Assembly: GCF_001028175.1 (NCBI RefSeq)
Contig: NZ_AEJF01000123.1
Location: 28,840-92,839, forward strand
Origin: Caballeronia mineralivorans PML1(12)
GTDB taxonomy: Bacteria; Pseudomonadota; Gammaproteobacteria; Burkholderiales; Burkholderiaceae
DNA: 64,000 bases
Reading direction: 5' to 3'
A program made the position numbers and the translations under genes. Shown piece by piece: positions 16,610 through 24,912 of the stretch. Within the stretch, counting starts at the first letter, position 1. The number at the start of each line of letters is the position of its first letter. The notes under the pieces are model-generated. The model was not told the origin of the DNA, did not search any database, and saw only the letters and a program-made list of their open reading frames with translations.

Positions 16610-17071
16610 ATGACATCGTCTACCGATCGTATCGAAAGGGAAATCCTGCTCAAGGCGCCGCGTTCGCGAGTATGGCGCGCGTTGTCAAATGCCGAAGAGT
16701 TCGGCAACTGGTTTGGCATGGATTTAAAGGGCAAGACCTTCGAAGCGGGTAAGACTGTGCACGCACGGATCACCTACCCCGGATATGAACATCTCGTCTG
16801 CGAGATGGTGATCGAACGCATCGAGCCGGAGAAGCTGTTGTCCTGGCGCTGGCATCCGGGCGCTATTGATCCGGCCTTCGACTATTCCGGAGAAACCCGC
16901 ACGCTGGTCGTATTCGAGCTTGAAGAAGTCGACTCGGGTACCTTGGTGCGTCTCGTCGAAACCGGCTTTGACGATCTCCCGCCGGCGCGCCGCCTGGACG
17001 CGTTTCGCCTGAACAGCGGGGGTTGGGAAACGCAGATGGAAAACATCGAGAAACATGTCGCGACAGGCTAA
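16610..17071 (+). CDS. SRPBCC/AHSA1-family protein
   Basis: 153-residue START-like protein of the Aha1 C-terminal (AHSA1) family, starting with the typical IEREILLKAPRSRVWRAL and containing FGNWFGMDLKG and LSWRWHPG. These small proteins have a hydrophobic cavity and are commonly found next to ArsR regulators; ligand and exact function are generally unknown. The promoter and AGGAGG ribosome site directly upstream are strong. The last 17 nt overlap the ArsR gene, so the two are translationally coupled. Confidence 0.88.
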   Translation: MTSSTDRIEREILLKAPRSRVWRALSNAEEFGNWFGMDLKGKTFEAGKTVHARITYPGYEHLVCEMVIERIEPEKLLSWRWHPGAIDPAFDYSGETRTLVVFELEEVDSGTLVRLVETGFDDLPPARRLDAFRLNSGGWETQMENIEKHVATG

Positions 17072-17420
17072 GACATCTTCTAACAAAGCGTTGCTCAAGA
17101 GTATGGCACAACGAAACGCTGCGGCTGTTTTCGCCGCGCTGGGCGATGAGACGCGCCTGCGTCTCATCGCTGTCCTGTGTGCCGGAAGCGCGATGTCGAT
17201 CGCGCAGCTCACGGCCGGCACGGACATCACACGGCAATCGGTTACGCAGCATCTGCAGGTGTTGGCAAACGCGGGTCTGGTACGCGACGTCAAAGTCGGG
17301 CGCGAACGCCTGTGGGAATTCGAACCGACGCATATGGAAGCTGCCCGGCGGTCCCTTGAAATGATCGCGCAGCAGTGGGATCACGCGCTGATGAAACTAA
17401 AGCTGGCTGTAGAGGATTGA
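17055..17420 (+). CDS. ArsR-family winged-helix regulator
   Basis: 121-residue ArsR-type repressor. The helix-turn-helix is clear (FAALGDETRLRLIAVL; SIAQLTAGTDITRQSVTQHLQVLANAGLV). No Cys pair of the metal-sensing type is visible (only one Cys, in AVLCAG), so it is more like the non-metal group linked to AHSA1 proteins. Start ATG 17055 lies inside the preceding gene; an alternative ATG at 17103 would begin MAQRNAAAVF. It likely autoregulates the pair from the promoter at 16563-16591. Confidence 0.87.
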   Translation: MSRQAKTSSNKALLKSMAQRNAAAVFAALGDETRLRLIAVLCAGSAMSIAQLTAGTDITRQSVTQHLQVLANAGLVRDVKVGRERLWEFEPTHMEAARRSLEMIAQQWDHALMKLKLAVED

Positions 17421-17890
17421 TTGCAACGTGATCCCGGGGCCTATAGCACGCTGTAGCTTAAGAGCAAGATGACCATCGTGCCAAATCGCCTAAGTCCCGC
17501 TAGGCAAAATCGCGAAACGGCACTATTTAAAATCGCTTCGCCTAAGCGTTGCATAACCGCCGGCTAACCGGTAATCTTGCACCCTTAGCAAGCGACTCCA
17601 CTGAATCCGTTTTCCATGACGAACCCTGCGCACCTTTGCCTTGCCAATATCGAGTTCGACTCGAAGGCTAGCCATGCGCGCGTGGACCGCTTCTCTGTTT
17701 CTCCACCTGTCGTTTCTCCCCCGAACCTCGTTCCGGCTGGCGTAGCACCGCCGCCGCGTACGGGCGTTTCTGGCTGATTTCCAGCCCCCTTTAAGTCTTC
17801 GGCTACCGGCCTGACCGCAGCACCTTTTGGTGCTTAGCGGCTTGACCGCGCTTGGCCCAAGTCCTCTATTCCCACGACAGGTGAATACTC
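17421..17890. other. Gene-free stretch before the DMT transporter
   Basis: 470 nt with no convincing ORF. It contains repeated cgcctaag/gctaaccgg-type short words (17485-17570), an imperfect inverted repeat around gccggctaaccgg (about 17561-17573), and a hairpin agcacc/ggtgct (17819-17834) close to the downstream gene. It probably holds the promoter of the DMT gene; I cannot place it with confidence. Confidence 0.5.
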
Positions 17891-18760
17891 ATGGCTTTTG
17901 TAAAAACCGCCGTCGCCGCTTATGGTTCGACGGCGCTCTTTGTCCTGCTGTGGAGCAGCGGCGCGATCGTTTCAAAACTCGGACTCGATCACGCCCCAGC
18001 CTTCGTTTTCCTCGTCCTGCGTTTCGCCCTGGCGTCGAGCGTCCTCGCGATGCTTGGCGTATGGCGCGGGCGCTGGTTACCTGCGCCGGGAACCCGCTTG
18101 CAAGTCGCAATCACGGGGGCTTTGCTCACCGGCGGTTACCCGATCTGTTATCTGCTTGCGCTCGATCGTGGATTGACGCCCGGCATTCTCACAACCGTTC
18201 TTGGCGTCCAGCCGATTCTCACGCTTGTGCTCCTGGAGCGGCGCTTGACCGCGGCGCGCTTTGGCGGCCTGTTGCTTGCCTTGGGTGGTTTGTCCCTCGT
18301 CGTTTTCACAGCCGGCGACGCTGAGCGTTTTCCGCTAGCGGGGGTATTTCTCGCGTCGGCCTCCCTCGCGTGCATGACGTTCGGTGCAATCCTGCAGAAA
18401 CGCCTGAAGCAGCAACCTGCCGATGTCCTGCCGCTTCAGAATGTGGTCGGCCTTACGCTGTCCATGTTGTTCGTGCCATTCGAACCCATGACGTTCGTAC
18501 CCAGCGCAGATTTTCTGGTAGCGCTGCTGTGGCTGGGCATCGTGATATCGGTTGTCGCCCAGTTGTTGTTTTACCGGCTGATGCAGGCGGGTAATCTGGT
18601 CAACGTGACGAGCCTTTTTTATCTCGTGCCTGTGGTCACCGCGATCATGGATTTTCTGGTCCTCGGCAATCGCCTTGCGCCTCTTGGTGTAGCAGGAATG
18701 GCTTCGATCCTGGCTGGCCTCGTTCTAGCATTTCGCGCCGCGCCTGTGCGGGTACGCTGA
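17891..18760 (+). CDS. DMT-superfamily (EamA) transporter
   Basis: 289-residue protein with ten predicted membrane helices in two EamA repeats. The opening STALFVLLWSSGAIVSKLGLD and the second-half sequence LVNVTSLFYLVPVVTAIMDFLVLGN are characteristic of the EamA/RhaT branch. Such proteins usually export amino acids or other metabolites; the substrate is not evident. It is followed by a hairpin and then by a MarR regulator gene on the same strand. Confidence 0.85.
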   Translation: MAFVKTAVAAYGSTALFVLLWSSGAIVSKLGLDHAPAFVFLVLRFALASSVLAMLGVWRGRWLPAPGTRLQVAITGALLTGGYPICYLLALDRGLTPGILTTVLGVQPILTLVLLERRLTAARFGGLLLALGGLSLVVFTAGDAERFPLAGVFLASASLACMTFGAILQKRLKQQPADVLPLQNVVGLTLSMLFVPFEPMTFVPSADFLVALLWLGIVISVVAQLLFYRLMQAGNLVNVTSLFYLVPVVTAIMDFLVLGNRLAPLGVAGMASILAGLVLAFRAAPVRVR

Positions 18761-18781
18761 TAGCCTGATAGCCGACTAGGG

Positions 18782-18804
18782 CGCCCGTTTCTATCAAACG
18801 GGCG
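18782..18804 (+). terminator. Hairpin after the DMT transporter gene
   Basis: cgcccgttt pairs with aaacgggcg around a four-base loop (18783-18804), 22 nt after the stop codon. No T-run follows, so it may be a weak terminator or a 3-prime stabilising stem. Confidence 0.4.
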
Positions 18805-18830
18805 TCCGAGCGGTGCTTTGCAGAATACTT

Positions 18831-18858
18831 AGCAGCTTAACTTGCAAGTTAAGCTGCT
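18831..18858. promoter_or_regulatory. Perfect 28-bp palindrome, likely MarR operator
   Basis: The half-site agcagcttaacttg is followed by its exact complement, giving a 28-bp perfect inverted repeat 19 nt before the MarR start codon. Perfect palindromes of this size at such a position are typical of MarR autoregulation. The internal cttaacttgcaagttaag core resembles known MarR sites built on TTAACTTGCAAGTTAA-like symmetry. Confidence 0.7.
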
Positions 18859-18876
18859 ATTCTCTATCCTGAACCA

Positions 18877-19320
18877 ATGCAACGAAAACGACCGAACGTA
18901 CTCGAAACTGCCGCAGAGGACTTGAGGCTGGCCATGGCCGTGCTGACGCGCCGCCTGCGCGCCGAGTCGAACAAGCATGAACTCTCGTGGTCGCAATTGG
19001 CCGTGACCGCGCGCCTGGAAATGGCCGGCCCTTCCACCACAGCAGAACTGGCGCGTGCCGAAGCGGTTAAACCGCAGTCGATGGGCGCTACTCTCGGCGT
19101 TCTGGAAGAAGCCGGGTTAGTAGAGCGATCAGCGGACTCCACCGACGGGCGTCGTGTGATTTTTACATTGACCGAGGAGGGCCGGAAAACGCGGGCGGAA
19201 GCAAGCGCAGCCAAACGGAAATGGCTCGCCGAGACGCTGAAGGACCTGGACCTCGACGAGCAGCACACCATGCTTGCCGCGATCAAGATCATCAAACGCC
19301 TGGCTGCGTCGCACGAGTAA
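18877..19320 (+). CDS. MarR-family transcriptional regulator
   Basis: 147-residue MarR regulator: LSWSQLAVTARLEMAGPSTTAELARAEAVKPQSMGAT forms the helix-turn-helix and SADSTDGRRVIFTLTEEG the beta wing (about residues 87-105). The perfect palindrome 19 nt upstream is its likely operator. The next gene, for a PEBP-like protein, starts 26 nt downstream and is probably in the same operon. Confidence 0.9.
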   Translation: MQRKRPNVLETAAEDLRLAMAVLTRRLRAESNKHELSWSQLAVTARLEMAGPSTTAELARAEAVKPQSMGATLGVLEEAGLVERSADSTDGRRVIFTLTEEGRKTRAEASAAKRKWLAETLKDLDLDEQHTMLAAIKIIKRLAASHE

Positions 19321-19345
19321 ACGCGGCAACTTTGGAGAATCAAGC

Positions 19346-19915
19346 GTGATTGCAGGTCTACTCGGTCGGCTCTTGCGAGGCGTTCGCGCCGGTGAAGAAA
19401 AACTGCTGTGGAAGCATCCGGACATTAGAAACGTGCCGGACACGCTCACGCTTTCAAGCAGCGCGTTTCAGGACGGTGGTGTCATGCCGGTGCTGTGTGC
19501 CGCACGACGTATTGGCGGAGAAGATCAGTCGCCTCCGCTAATATGGTCCAGCGTTCCTCCCAATACGGTCGAACTCGTGGTCGTCATGGAAGATCCGGAT
19601 GCGCCGCTGCCGGTGCCTTCCGTCCATCTTCTGGCTGCGGGAATTTCGCCGCAGGGTTCGGCGATGGCGCCAGGCACCTTGAGCGATCCGCTGTCGCCGG
19701 AGATATGTTTCGGCAAATGGTGGACCGGCAAGGCGATTTATCGCGGACCCATGCCGCCTCCGTTGCACGGACCGCATCGATACGTGTTCCAGCTGTTCGC
19801 CCTCGGTCAAGCACTTGGCATGCAACCCGGCTTCGACAAACAAACCCTGCTTCGCGCAATGACCGGCAAGATACTCGCCCGCGGCCTCCTAACCGGAACC
19901 TTCGAGCGAAAGTGA
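19346..19915 (+). CDS. YbhB/YbcL (PEBP-like) family protein
   Basis: 189-residue phosphatidylethanolamine-binding-like protein. The family landmarks DQSPPLIWSSVP, VVMEDPDAPLPVPSVH and HGPHRYVFQLFALG form the small-anion pocket. Bacterial members have no settled biochemical role. The GTG start at 19346 is chosen because tttggaga lies 8-14 nt upstream and the protein begins with a short hydrophobic, basic segment (MIAGLLGRLLRGVRAG) like relatives. Likely co-transcribed with the MarR gene. An intrinsic-type hairpin follows at 19947-19978. Confidence 0.82.
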   Translation: MIAGLLGRLLRGVRAGEEKLLWKHPDIRNVPDTLTLSSSAFQDGGVMPVLCAARRIGGEDQSPPLIWSSVPPNTVELVVVMEDPDAPLPVPSVHLLAAGISPQGSAMAPGTLSDPLSPEICFGKWWTGKAIYRGPMPPPLHGPHRYVFQLFALGQALGMQPGFDKQTLLRAMTGKILARGLLTGTFERK

Positions 19916-19946
19916 TAGTGCGCGCCTTTGATGATGGTTTCTCACT

Positions 19947-19978
19947 AACATCGCCGCACTCCTCAGCGCGGCGATGTT
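19947..19978. terminator. Shared hairpin between convergent genes
   Basis: aacatcgccgc (19947-19957) pairs with gcggcgatgtt (19968-19978) in an 11-bp stem with a 10-nt loop. It lies between the ends of the PEBP-like gene (+) and the Rid gene (-), the position of a bidirectional terminator, although the T-tracts are short. Confidence 0.65.
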
Positions 19979-19981
19979 CCG

Positions 19982-20389
19982 TTACGACTTCACTGCTATC
20001 ACATCGACCTCGACCAGCCACTCAGGCCGTGCCAACGCCGTCACAGTGAGGCCGGTCGACACCGCGTGCACGCCCTTCAACCAGCGCCCGATCACGCAAT
20101 ACACCGCCTCACGATAACGCACGTCAGTCAGATAGATCGTTACCTTGCAAATGTCTTCGAGCTTGCTGCCGGCTTCTTCCAGCAGCATTTTCACGTTGGC
20201 CATCGCCTTCTCGGCCTGCGCAGCGGCGTCGCCGATACCGACCGATTCGTACGTGTCGATGTCCTGCCCAATCTGACCTCGTAGGAAAATCATGTTCCCC
20301 GCGACGACCGCTTGCGCGAGATCGTTATCGAGCGATTGCTCGGGGTAGGTTATTTTCGTGTTGAACGGACGAATGCGAGTGTGTTCCAT
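19982..20389 (-). CDS. Rid (YjgF/YER057c) family protein
   Basis: 135-residue Rid-family protein (AVVAGNMIFLRGQIGQD; LEDICKVTIYLTDVRYREAVYCVIGRW). RidA hydrolyses reactive imines using a conserved Arg (Arg105 in E. coli). Aligning the C-terminal EVDVIAV with E. coli EIEAIAV places Thr or Gly of VSTGLTV where that Arg should be, so this looks like one of the Rid4-7-type subfamilies rather than a classical imine deaminase. Start ATG 20389 chosen over TTG 20413. It follows the ureohydrolase gene by 111 nt and closes that operon. Confidence 0.85.
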   Translation of the reverse strand: MEHTRIRPFNTKITYPEQSLDNDLAQAVVAGNMIFLRGQIGQDIDTYESVGIGDAAAQAEKAMANVKMLLEEAGSKLEDICKVTIYLTDVRYREAVYCVIGRWLKGVHAVSTGLTVTALARPEWLVEVDVIAVKS

Positions 20390-20500
20390 AAGTGTTGTGC
20401 AAGGTAAGTTCAATGCTTAGGGAGGCGCGATAAAAAGTGCCGCGTGCCGTATTGCCTGCTGATCTGGTTGATCCGGATCATGAGCGAAACTGCGCTGCGT

Positions 20501-21466
20501 TCAGCGGCGGTTATCGAAATAACCTGCGCGGATCGCGCTCCCGATCAGGTTGAGAATCAGGCGGCCCGCCGTGATGCACGAGATCTGGTTGACGTCTTTC
20601 TCAGGCTGAATCTCGACGATATCCATGCCCACCACCCGTCCCTTTTTCACGAGACCGTGAATCAGCTTGCGTGCTTGCAGGAAGGTCACGCCACCCGGCG
20701 CCGGTCCCGCAACGGCCGGCATGACGGACGGATCGAGGCCATCGGCGTCGATGGTCAGATAGTAGTTACCGCCGTCAGGAATGCGAGCGAGAACGGCATC
20801 CATACCGACGTCGTGAAGCTCGTATGCGGTAATCAGCTCTGAGCCGTAGGCCTTGGCTGCGCGCAATTCTTCCGGCCGGCCGCTACCCTGAGCACGCAAC
20901 CCGATCTGCACGATCTTCGCAACGTGCTTCATCTCCGAGGCCCGACGGATTGGGCTGGAGAGGCCGTCACGCACGCCGTTCACTTCGTCGCGCCAGTCCA
21001 GGTGCGCATCGACGTGAACGAGCGTGATCGGGCCGAGGCTGTCGAAGGCACGCAGCACGGGCGTCGTAATGCCGTGGTCGCCACCCATCACGATCGGCAA
21101 TGCGCCAGCCGCGAGAAGCTTTCGCACCACCGTTTCCACGCGCTCATAGTGGCTGCCGGGGGCAGCCAGGTCCGCGATCACATCGCCGCAATCGACGAAG
21201 CGGATATCGTCGCGTTCCTGCAAAAGCGGACCATCAATATCGAAATCATAGTGACCGGGCGAGCGGACCACGCGATCGGTCGCCTGACGGATCGCCGTGG
21301 GTGCGTTGGTCTGGTCGTTGGTAAAATCCGCGGCGGAATACGCGGAGCCGTAAGGCATGCCGAGCACCGCGATGTCGGCATCGAGGTTGTCGAGGTCCAT
21401 CGCAAGATCGGAGTACAGCAGCGTCTTGTGTCCGGTTTTCGGCGGAACGGTAAGCGGTTTTGTCAT
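20501..21466 (-). CDS. Ureohydrolase (agmatinase/guanidinobutyrase-type)
   Basis: 321-residue arginase-superfamily enzyme releasing urea from a guanidino compound. The dinuclear Mn site motifs are all present: MGGDHG, DAHLD and IDADGLDP. Start ATG 21466 has AAGGATA 8 nt upstream; the open frame beyond it is spurious. It lies in an operon with an amino-acid-type ABC importer and a Rid protein, so the substrate is probably taken up from outside; agmatine, guanidinobutyrate or another guanidino acid are possible. The substrate cannot be set by motif alone because the family has many specificities. Confidence 0.85.
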   Translation of the reverse strand: MTKPLTVPPKTGHKTLLYSDLAMDLDNLDADIAVLGMPYGSAYSAADFTNDQTNAPTAIRQATDRVVRSPGHYDFDIDGPLLQERDDIRFVDCGDVIADLAAPGSHYERVETVVRKLLAAGALPIVMGGDHGITTPVLRAFDSLGPITLVHVDAHLDWRDEVNGVRDGLSSPIRRASEMKHVAKIVQIGLRAQGSGRPEELRAAKAYGSELITAYELHDVGMDAVLARIPDGGNYYLTIDADGLDPSVMPAVAGPAPGGVTFLQARKLIHGLVKKGRVVGMDIVEIQPEKDVNQISCITAGRLILNLIGSAIRAGYFDNRR

Positions 21467-21516
21467 GATTAGGTATCCTTTATTCAAAACGAGTGCATGC
21501 GCCGTGACGGCCGGCG

Positions 21517-22179
21517 TCAGACGCGCCGGTAACGGGTTGCGTAACGCTCCGACCACTGCCCTGCGATGTCGAGCAGCACACTGCAGAGCCAGTAGATCAG
21601 CGCGGTAGTACCGAGCACTTCGACATAGGCGAAGGTATCGGCGGTAAGCAGGTTGCTCTGATACGTGAGTTCCGTGAGGCTCATGACAGAGAAGATCGAC
21701 GAGTCCTTGAACATCATGATCGTAAGGCTGGTGGTGGCCGGTGCAAGATAACCAAAGATCTGCGGCAGCACGACATGACGCTGGACCTGAAGCCCGGTCA
21801 GTCCCAGCGACCGCGCGGCCTGGACCTGCCCATGCGCAAGGCTGCCGAACGCAGCGCGCAGGATTTCGCAGAAGTATCCGCCCGTATAGAAAGCGGTAGC
21901 AGCGACGCCGATGGCAAATGCGGGCATGGCAACGCCGATTTTCGGCAAGCCGAAGAAGCTTAGATAAACGAGGATCAGGAACGGCACATTACGCACGATC
22001 TCCACATAAACCAGCGCGCTTGTCCGCAGCACGCGCCACGAGGAAGCGCGAAAATAGGCAGCAATGGTTCCGAGCACGATGCCAAGCGGAATGCCAAGCA
22101 CGCAGACTTGCGCCGTTACCTTGAGCCCCTTGAGAAGCGGCAGGATGGACGACTCGACAATGCCGAGGTCAATGGACAT
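21517..22179 (-). CDS. Polar amino acid ABC transporter permease (second)
   Basis: 220-residue HisM/GlnP-type permease with about five membrane helices and the EAA loop AAFGSLAHGQVQAARSLGLTGLQ. Start ATG 22179 gives the usual family length and an 11-nt overlap with the preceding permease gene; upstream frame is spurious. It forms a heterodimeric channel with the product of 22169-22852. It precedes the ureohydrolase gene by 50 nt. No ATPase gene is present anywhere in this operon. Confidence 0.86.
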   Translation of the reverse strand: MSIDLGIVESSILPLLKGLKVTAQVCVLGIPLGIVLGTIAAYFRASSWRVLRTSALVYVEIVRNVPFLILVYLSFFGLPKIGVAMPAFAIGVAATAFYTGGYFCEILRAAFGSLAHGQVQAARSLGLTGLQVQRHVVLPQIFGYLAPATTSLTIMMFKDSSIFSVMSLTELTYQSNLLTADTFAYVEVLGTTALIYWLCSVLLDIAGQWSERYATRYRRV

Positions 22180-22852
22180 TGGGCAGCACCTTCGCCACGC
22201 GGCGCTCGAGCCCACGCGATGCCGACGACGCGAGAAACAGGATCGCAAAGTAGACCACCGCCGTTGCGGAGAACACCTGCAAGGGCAAATTTGTCTGCAG
22301 TGTGGCATCACGCGCGACAGTCGCCAGATCATGTACCGCGATAATCGACATCAGCGAGGAAGCCTTCAGCAACATCGTGAACTCGTTGGTCAGCGGCGGT
22401 ATGGAGCGATAGAAAAGCTGCGGAAAAACGATGTAGCGCCACACCTGCACCGGCGGCATGCCGAGTGCCCGTGCTGCCGGGATCTGCCCGCGGCCGAGCG
22501 AGTTCAGCGCGCCGCGCAGGATCTCCGACACATACGCCGCCGTGTTCAGCGCCAGCGCGAGAATGCCGGCTTGCAGCGGCGAAAGCGGCAAGTTGAGCAC
22601 GGCAGGCAGGACGTAATACGCGACCAGCATCTGGATCAATGCAGGCGTGCCGCGTATCACGCTGATATAGACGATCACGACCCCGGCGAGCGTGCGTCCG
22701 CCATGCTGGCGCACGAGCAGCAGCAGCGAGCCGATCACGATGCCGAGCACGAACGCCGCCACGCTCGCTGCAATTGTGGTGACGGCGCCCTCGGCAACAT
22801 CGTGAAGGAACGGCCCGAGCGCTGCGAGCTGGCTGCTCAGAGATGCAAACAT
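22169..22852 (-). CDS. Polar amino acid ABC transporter permease (first)
   Basis: 227-residue HisQ/GlnP-type permease: AEGAVTTIAASVAAFVLGIVIG helix, RGTPALIQMLVAYYVLP loop and EAA motif GALNSLGRGQIPAARALGMPP. It starts 13 nt after the binding-protein gene and overlaps the next permease gene. Together these form an importer for a cationic or guanidino amino-acid-like compound, judged from the ureohydrolase neighbour. Confidence 0.87.
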   Translation of the reverse strand: MFASLSSQLAALGPFLHDVAEGAVTTIAASVAAFVLGIVIGSLLLLVRQHGGRTLAGVVIVYISVIRGTPALIQMLVAYYVLPAVLNLPLSPLQAGILALALNTAAYVSEILRGALNSLGRGQIPAARALGMPPVQVWRYIVFPQLFYRSIPPLTNEFTMLLKASSLMSIIAVHDLATVARDATLQTNLPLQVFSATAVVYFAILFLASSASRGLERRVAKVLPNVH

Positions 22853-22865
22853 GCCGCGCCTCGGC

Positions 22866-23714
22866 TCAGACCGCGCCTTCTGGCAAATAGCCGCTTGTCG
22901 GCAGGCTCATCGTGTAACCGAACCATTTCTTCTGCATTTGCGCGAGCTGGCCGTTCTTCGTCAGTTCCGCAAGCGAAGTATTGATGAACTCGCGAATCTC
23001 CTTGTCTTGCGGATTCGCGACCCATGCGAGCATCTTCGGCTCGCCGATCTTGCCGATCACGCGGAACTGCCCCGGTTCCTTCTTCATCAAAACGGCGACA
23101 ATGTTCGACGGCATGATTCCCACGTCGAGCGTCTTGTTCGTCAGCGCGACCATCACGTCCGGATACGCCTGAAATAGCTTGATGTCCGCATAACCCGCGC
23201 CCTTCGCTTTCAGTTGCGTGTCGAACGCCTGGGCGATCGGTTGTGACGACGACCCCATCTGCGTGCCGACTATCTTCCCGGCGACATCGTCGGTCTTGGT
23301 GACAGTGGTGTCGCTTGCTCGCACGACGAGTACCGTGTCGACCACACCGACCGGCTCGGAGAATGCGAAGCGTTTTGCCCGCTCCGGATTGATGCCGACG
23401 CTCGTCGCAACAAAGTCGAACTTGTGTGTCATGAGGCCGGGCAGCAGGCCCTGGAACGGCAGGTTGACCTGATTGAGCGCCACTCCGAGCTTGCTCGCCA
23501 TGTACTCGAGAATGTCGTGACCGTAGCCCACTACCTTGCCGTTTTCGACGAATTCAAACGGTTCGTAAGCTGCCTCGGTGCCGACTGTCAGCTTGCCGCG
23601 CTGACGGATGTCGGCGAGCGACCCGCCCTCGGCAAACGCGAAAGACGGCATGGCTAGCGCGAGCGAAACGCCCCCTGCCACGGTGAGAAATTTGCGTCGG
23701 TCGAGCGTGATCAT
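22866..23714 (-). CDS. Amino-acid ABC transporter substrate-binding protein
   Basis: 282-residue family 3 periplasmic binding protein. The N-terminus MITLDRRKFLTVAGGVSLALA has a twin-arginine-like RRKFL motif and ends in AFA before EGGSLADI. Domain landmarks are LTVGTEAAYEPFEFVENGKVVGYGHDI and DFVATSVGINPERAKRFAFSEPV. It is the first gene of the operon and faces the LysR gene across a 122-nt divergent promoter region containing a near-palindrome gttccccgggaac (23718-23730). Confidence 0.88.
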   Translation of the reverse strand: MITLDRRKFLTVAGGVSLALAMPSFAFAEGGSLADIRQRGKLTVGTEAAYEPFEFVENGKVVGYGHDILEYMASKLGVALNQVNLPFQGLLPGLMTHKFDFVATSVGINPERAKRFAFSEPVGVVDTVLVVRASDTTVTKTDDVAGKIVGTQMGSSSQPIAQAFDTQLKAKGAGYADIKLFQAYPDVMVALTNKTLDVGIMPSNIVAVLMKKEPGQFRVIGKIGEPKMLAWVANPQDKEIREFINTSLAELTKNGQLAQMQKKWFGYTMSLPTSGYLPEGAV

Positions 23715-23836
23715 GGAGTTCCCCGGGAACGTTGAGAAGCGTTAGTGGGGGAATGTAGGTAGTCAAAAAAGTTTTGAAAAACCATTTTTTCGTTGATATG
23801 GTTCCGGAAACCGAAACCTTTCTAAAGTGTGCATCG

Positions 23837-24721
23837 ATGAAGAAAATGGACCTGAACGAGCGCGATCTGCGTTCGCTGCGCGTGTTTTGCGCGGCTGCGC
23901 AAGCGAGCGGATTCGCAGCGGCGGAGCGCGCGTTGTCGATGTCGAAGGCATCAATCAGCCGGCATATCAATGAGGTTGAAGCGCGACTTGGGGTCAAGCT
24001 GTGCGAGCGCGGTCCCGGCGGATTCCAGCTTACGGAAGGCGGTGAAGTCGCGTTGCGGGTGGCATTGCAGGCGCTCGAAGCGCTCGAGCGCATCAAGCCG
24101 GAAGTCGATGCGGTGCGCGGTGTTTTATCCGGTCCGCTTCTGCTCGGCACGTCCGAGCATGTGATGACGCACGAGGGATGCAGGATCTCCGAAGCGCTGG
24201 GCGAACTGCATCGGATTGCACCGCTTGTGCGGCCGACGCTCTGCGTCATGAACTTCAGCGACCTGGGCGCTGCGCTGACCGACCGGCGCGTACAGATCGC
24301 CATCCGCTGTGCTTACAAGCGTATTCGGGCGTTTCGGCACTATCCGCTTTTCACTGAAACGCATCGGGTGTTTTATCGGCCGGCGACTGCGGGCGAGATC
24401 CGCGCGCATGGCGATACGCGCGCGTTGCCGCTGGTGTATCGGCCTCATCCGTTTGTTGAGGATGCGTTGGCGACGCAAGGGTTCGTGCAGGGACTGGAGG
24501 TGAGCGGACTGGAAGCCGTCGCGATGATGGTGGCTACCGGACGTTATGTCGGACTGTTGCCTGAGCACTATGCAGCGCAGCTTTCTCCGCGATATGAATT
24601 TGCAGTGCTGCCGGAGTCGCCGTTTTATTCGATGCCGTTTTGTGCGATCGTCGAGGAGGTTAGGCCCTTGACGCGGGCTGCGGAGGCGTTTTTGAATTTG
24701 CTGCTGGAGGCACATCGGTGA
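23837..24721 (+). CDS. LysR-family regulator of the ureohydrolase/ABC operon
   Basis: 294-residue LysR protein. The helix-turn-helix is in LRSLRVFCAAAQASGFAAAERALSMSKASISRHI (first ~60 residues), followed by the effector-binding domain. Start ATG 23837 is chosen for family length; an ATG three codons on is equally possible and the frame upstream has no LysR-like residues. Divergent orientation from the binding-protein gene is the usual LysR arrangement and suggests it controls that operon in response to the imported compound. Confidence 0.87.
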   Translation: MKKMDLNERDLRSLRVFCAAAQASGFAAAERALSMSKASISRHINEVEARLGVKLCERGPGGFQLTEGGEVALRVALQALEALERIKPEVDAVRGVLSGPLLLGTSEHVMTHEGCRISEALGELHRIAPLVRPTLCVMNFSDLGAALTDRRVQIAIRCAYKRIRAFRHYPLFTETHRVFYRPATAGEIRAHGDTRALPLVYRPHPFVEDALATQGFVQGLEVSGLEAVAMMVATGRYVGLLPEHYAAQLSPRYEFAVLPESPFYSMPFCAIVEEVRPLTRAAEAFLNLLLEAHR

Positions 24722-24871
24722 GGTGGCCGTTCGCACTTGGGGGTTGGGTTGGTCTGGTCTGCCGGTGCGGGTGGTCGGGGGTTTGTGCCGGGTTGCTGCT
24801 GCTCAGGCTTGCGGTCGTTATATGTTGGCTGATTTCTTTACCACTATTAGCCACTGTGCGTGGCGGCACGT

Positions 24872-24912
24872 CGTTTCTTTGCAAACGCGCAAAGAAACGA
24901 AGCAAAGAAACG
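24872..24912. repeat. Hairpin plus direct repeat of gcaaagaaacg
   Basis: cgtttctttgc (24872-24882) and gcaaagaaacg (24889-24899) form an 11-bp stem with a 6-nt loop; a second direct copy gcaaagaaacg follows at 24902-24912. Variants of this motif occur between genes in many Burkholderia-group genomes (from memory). It is the core of the repeat element described for 24722-25287. Confidence 0.7.
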
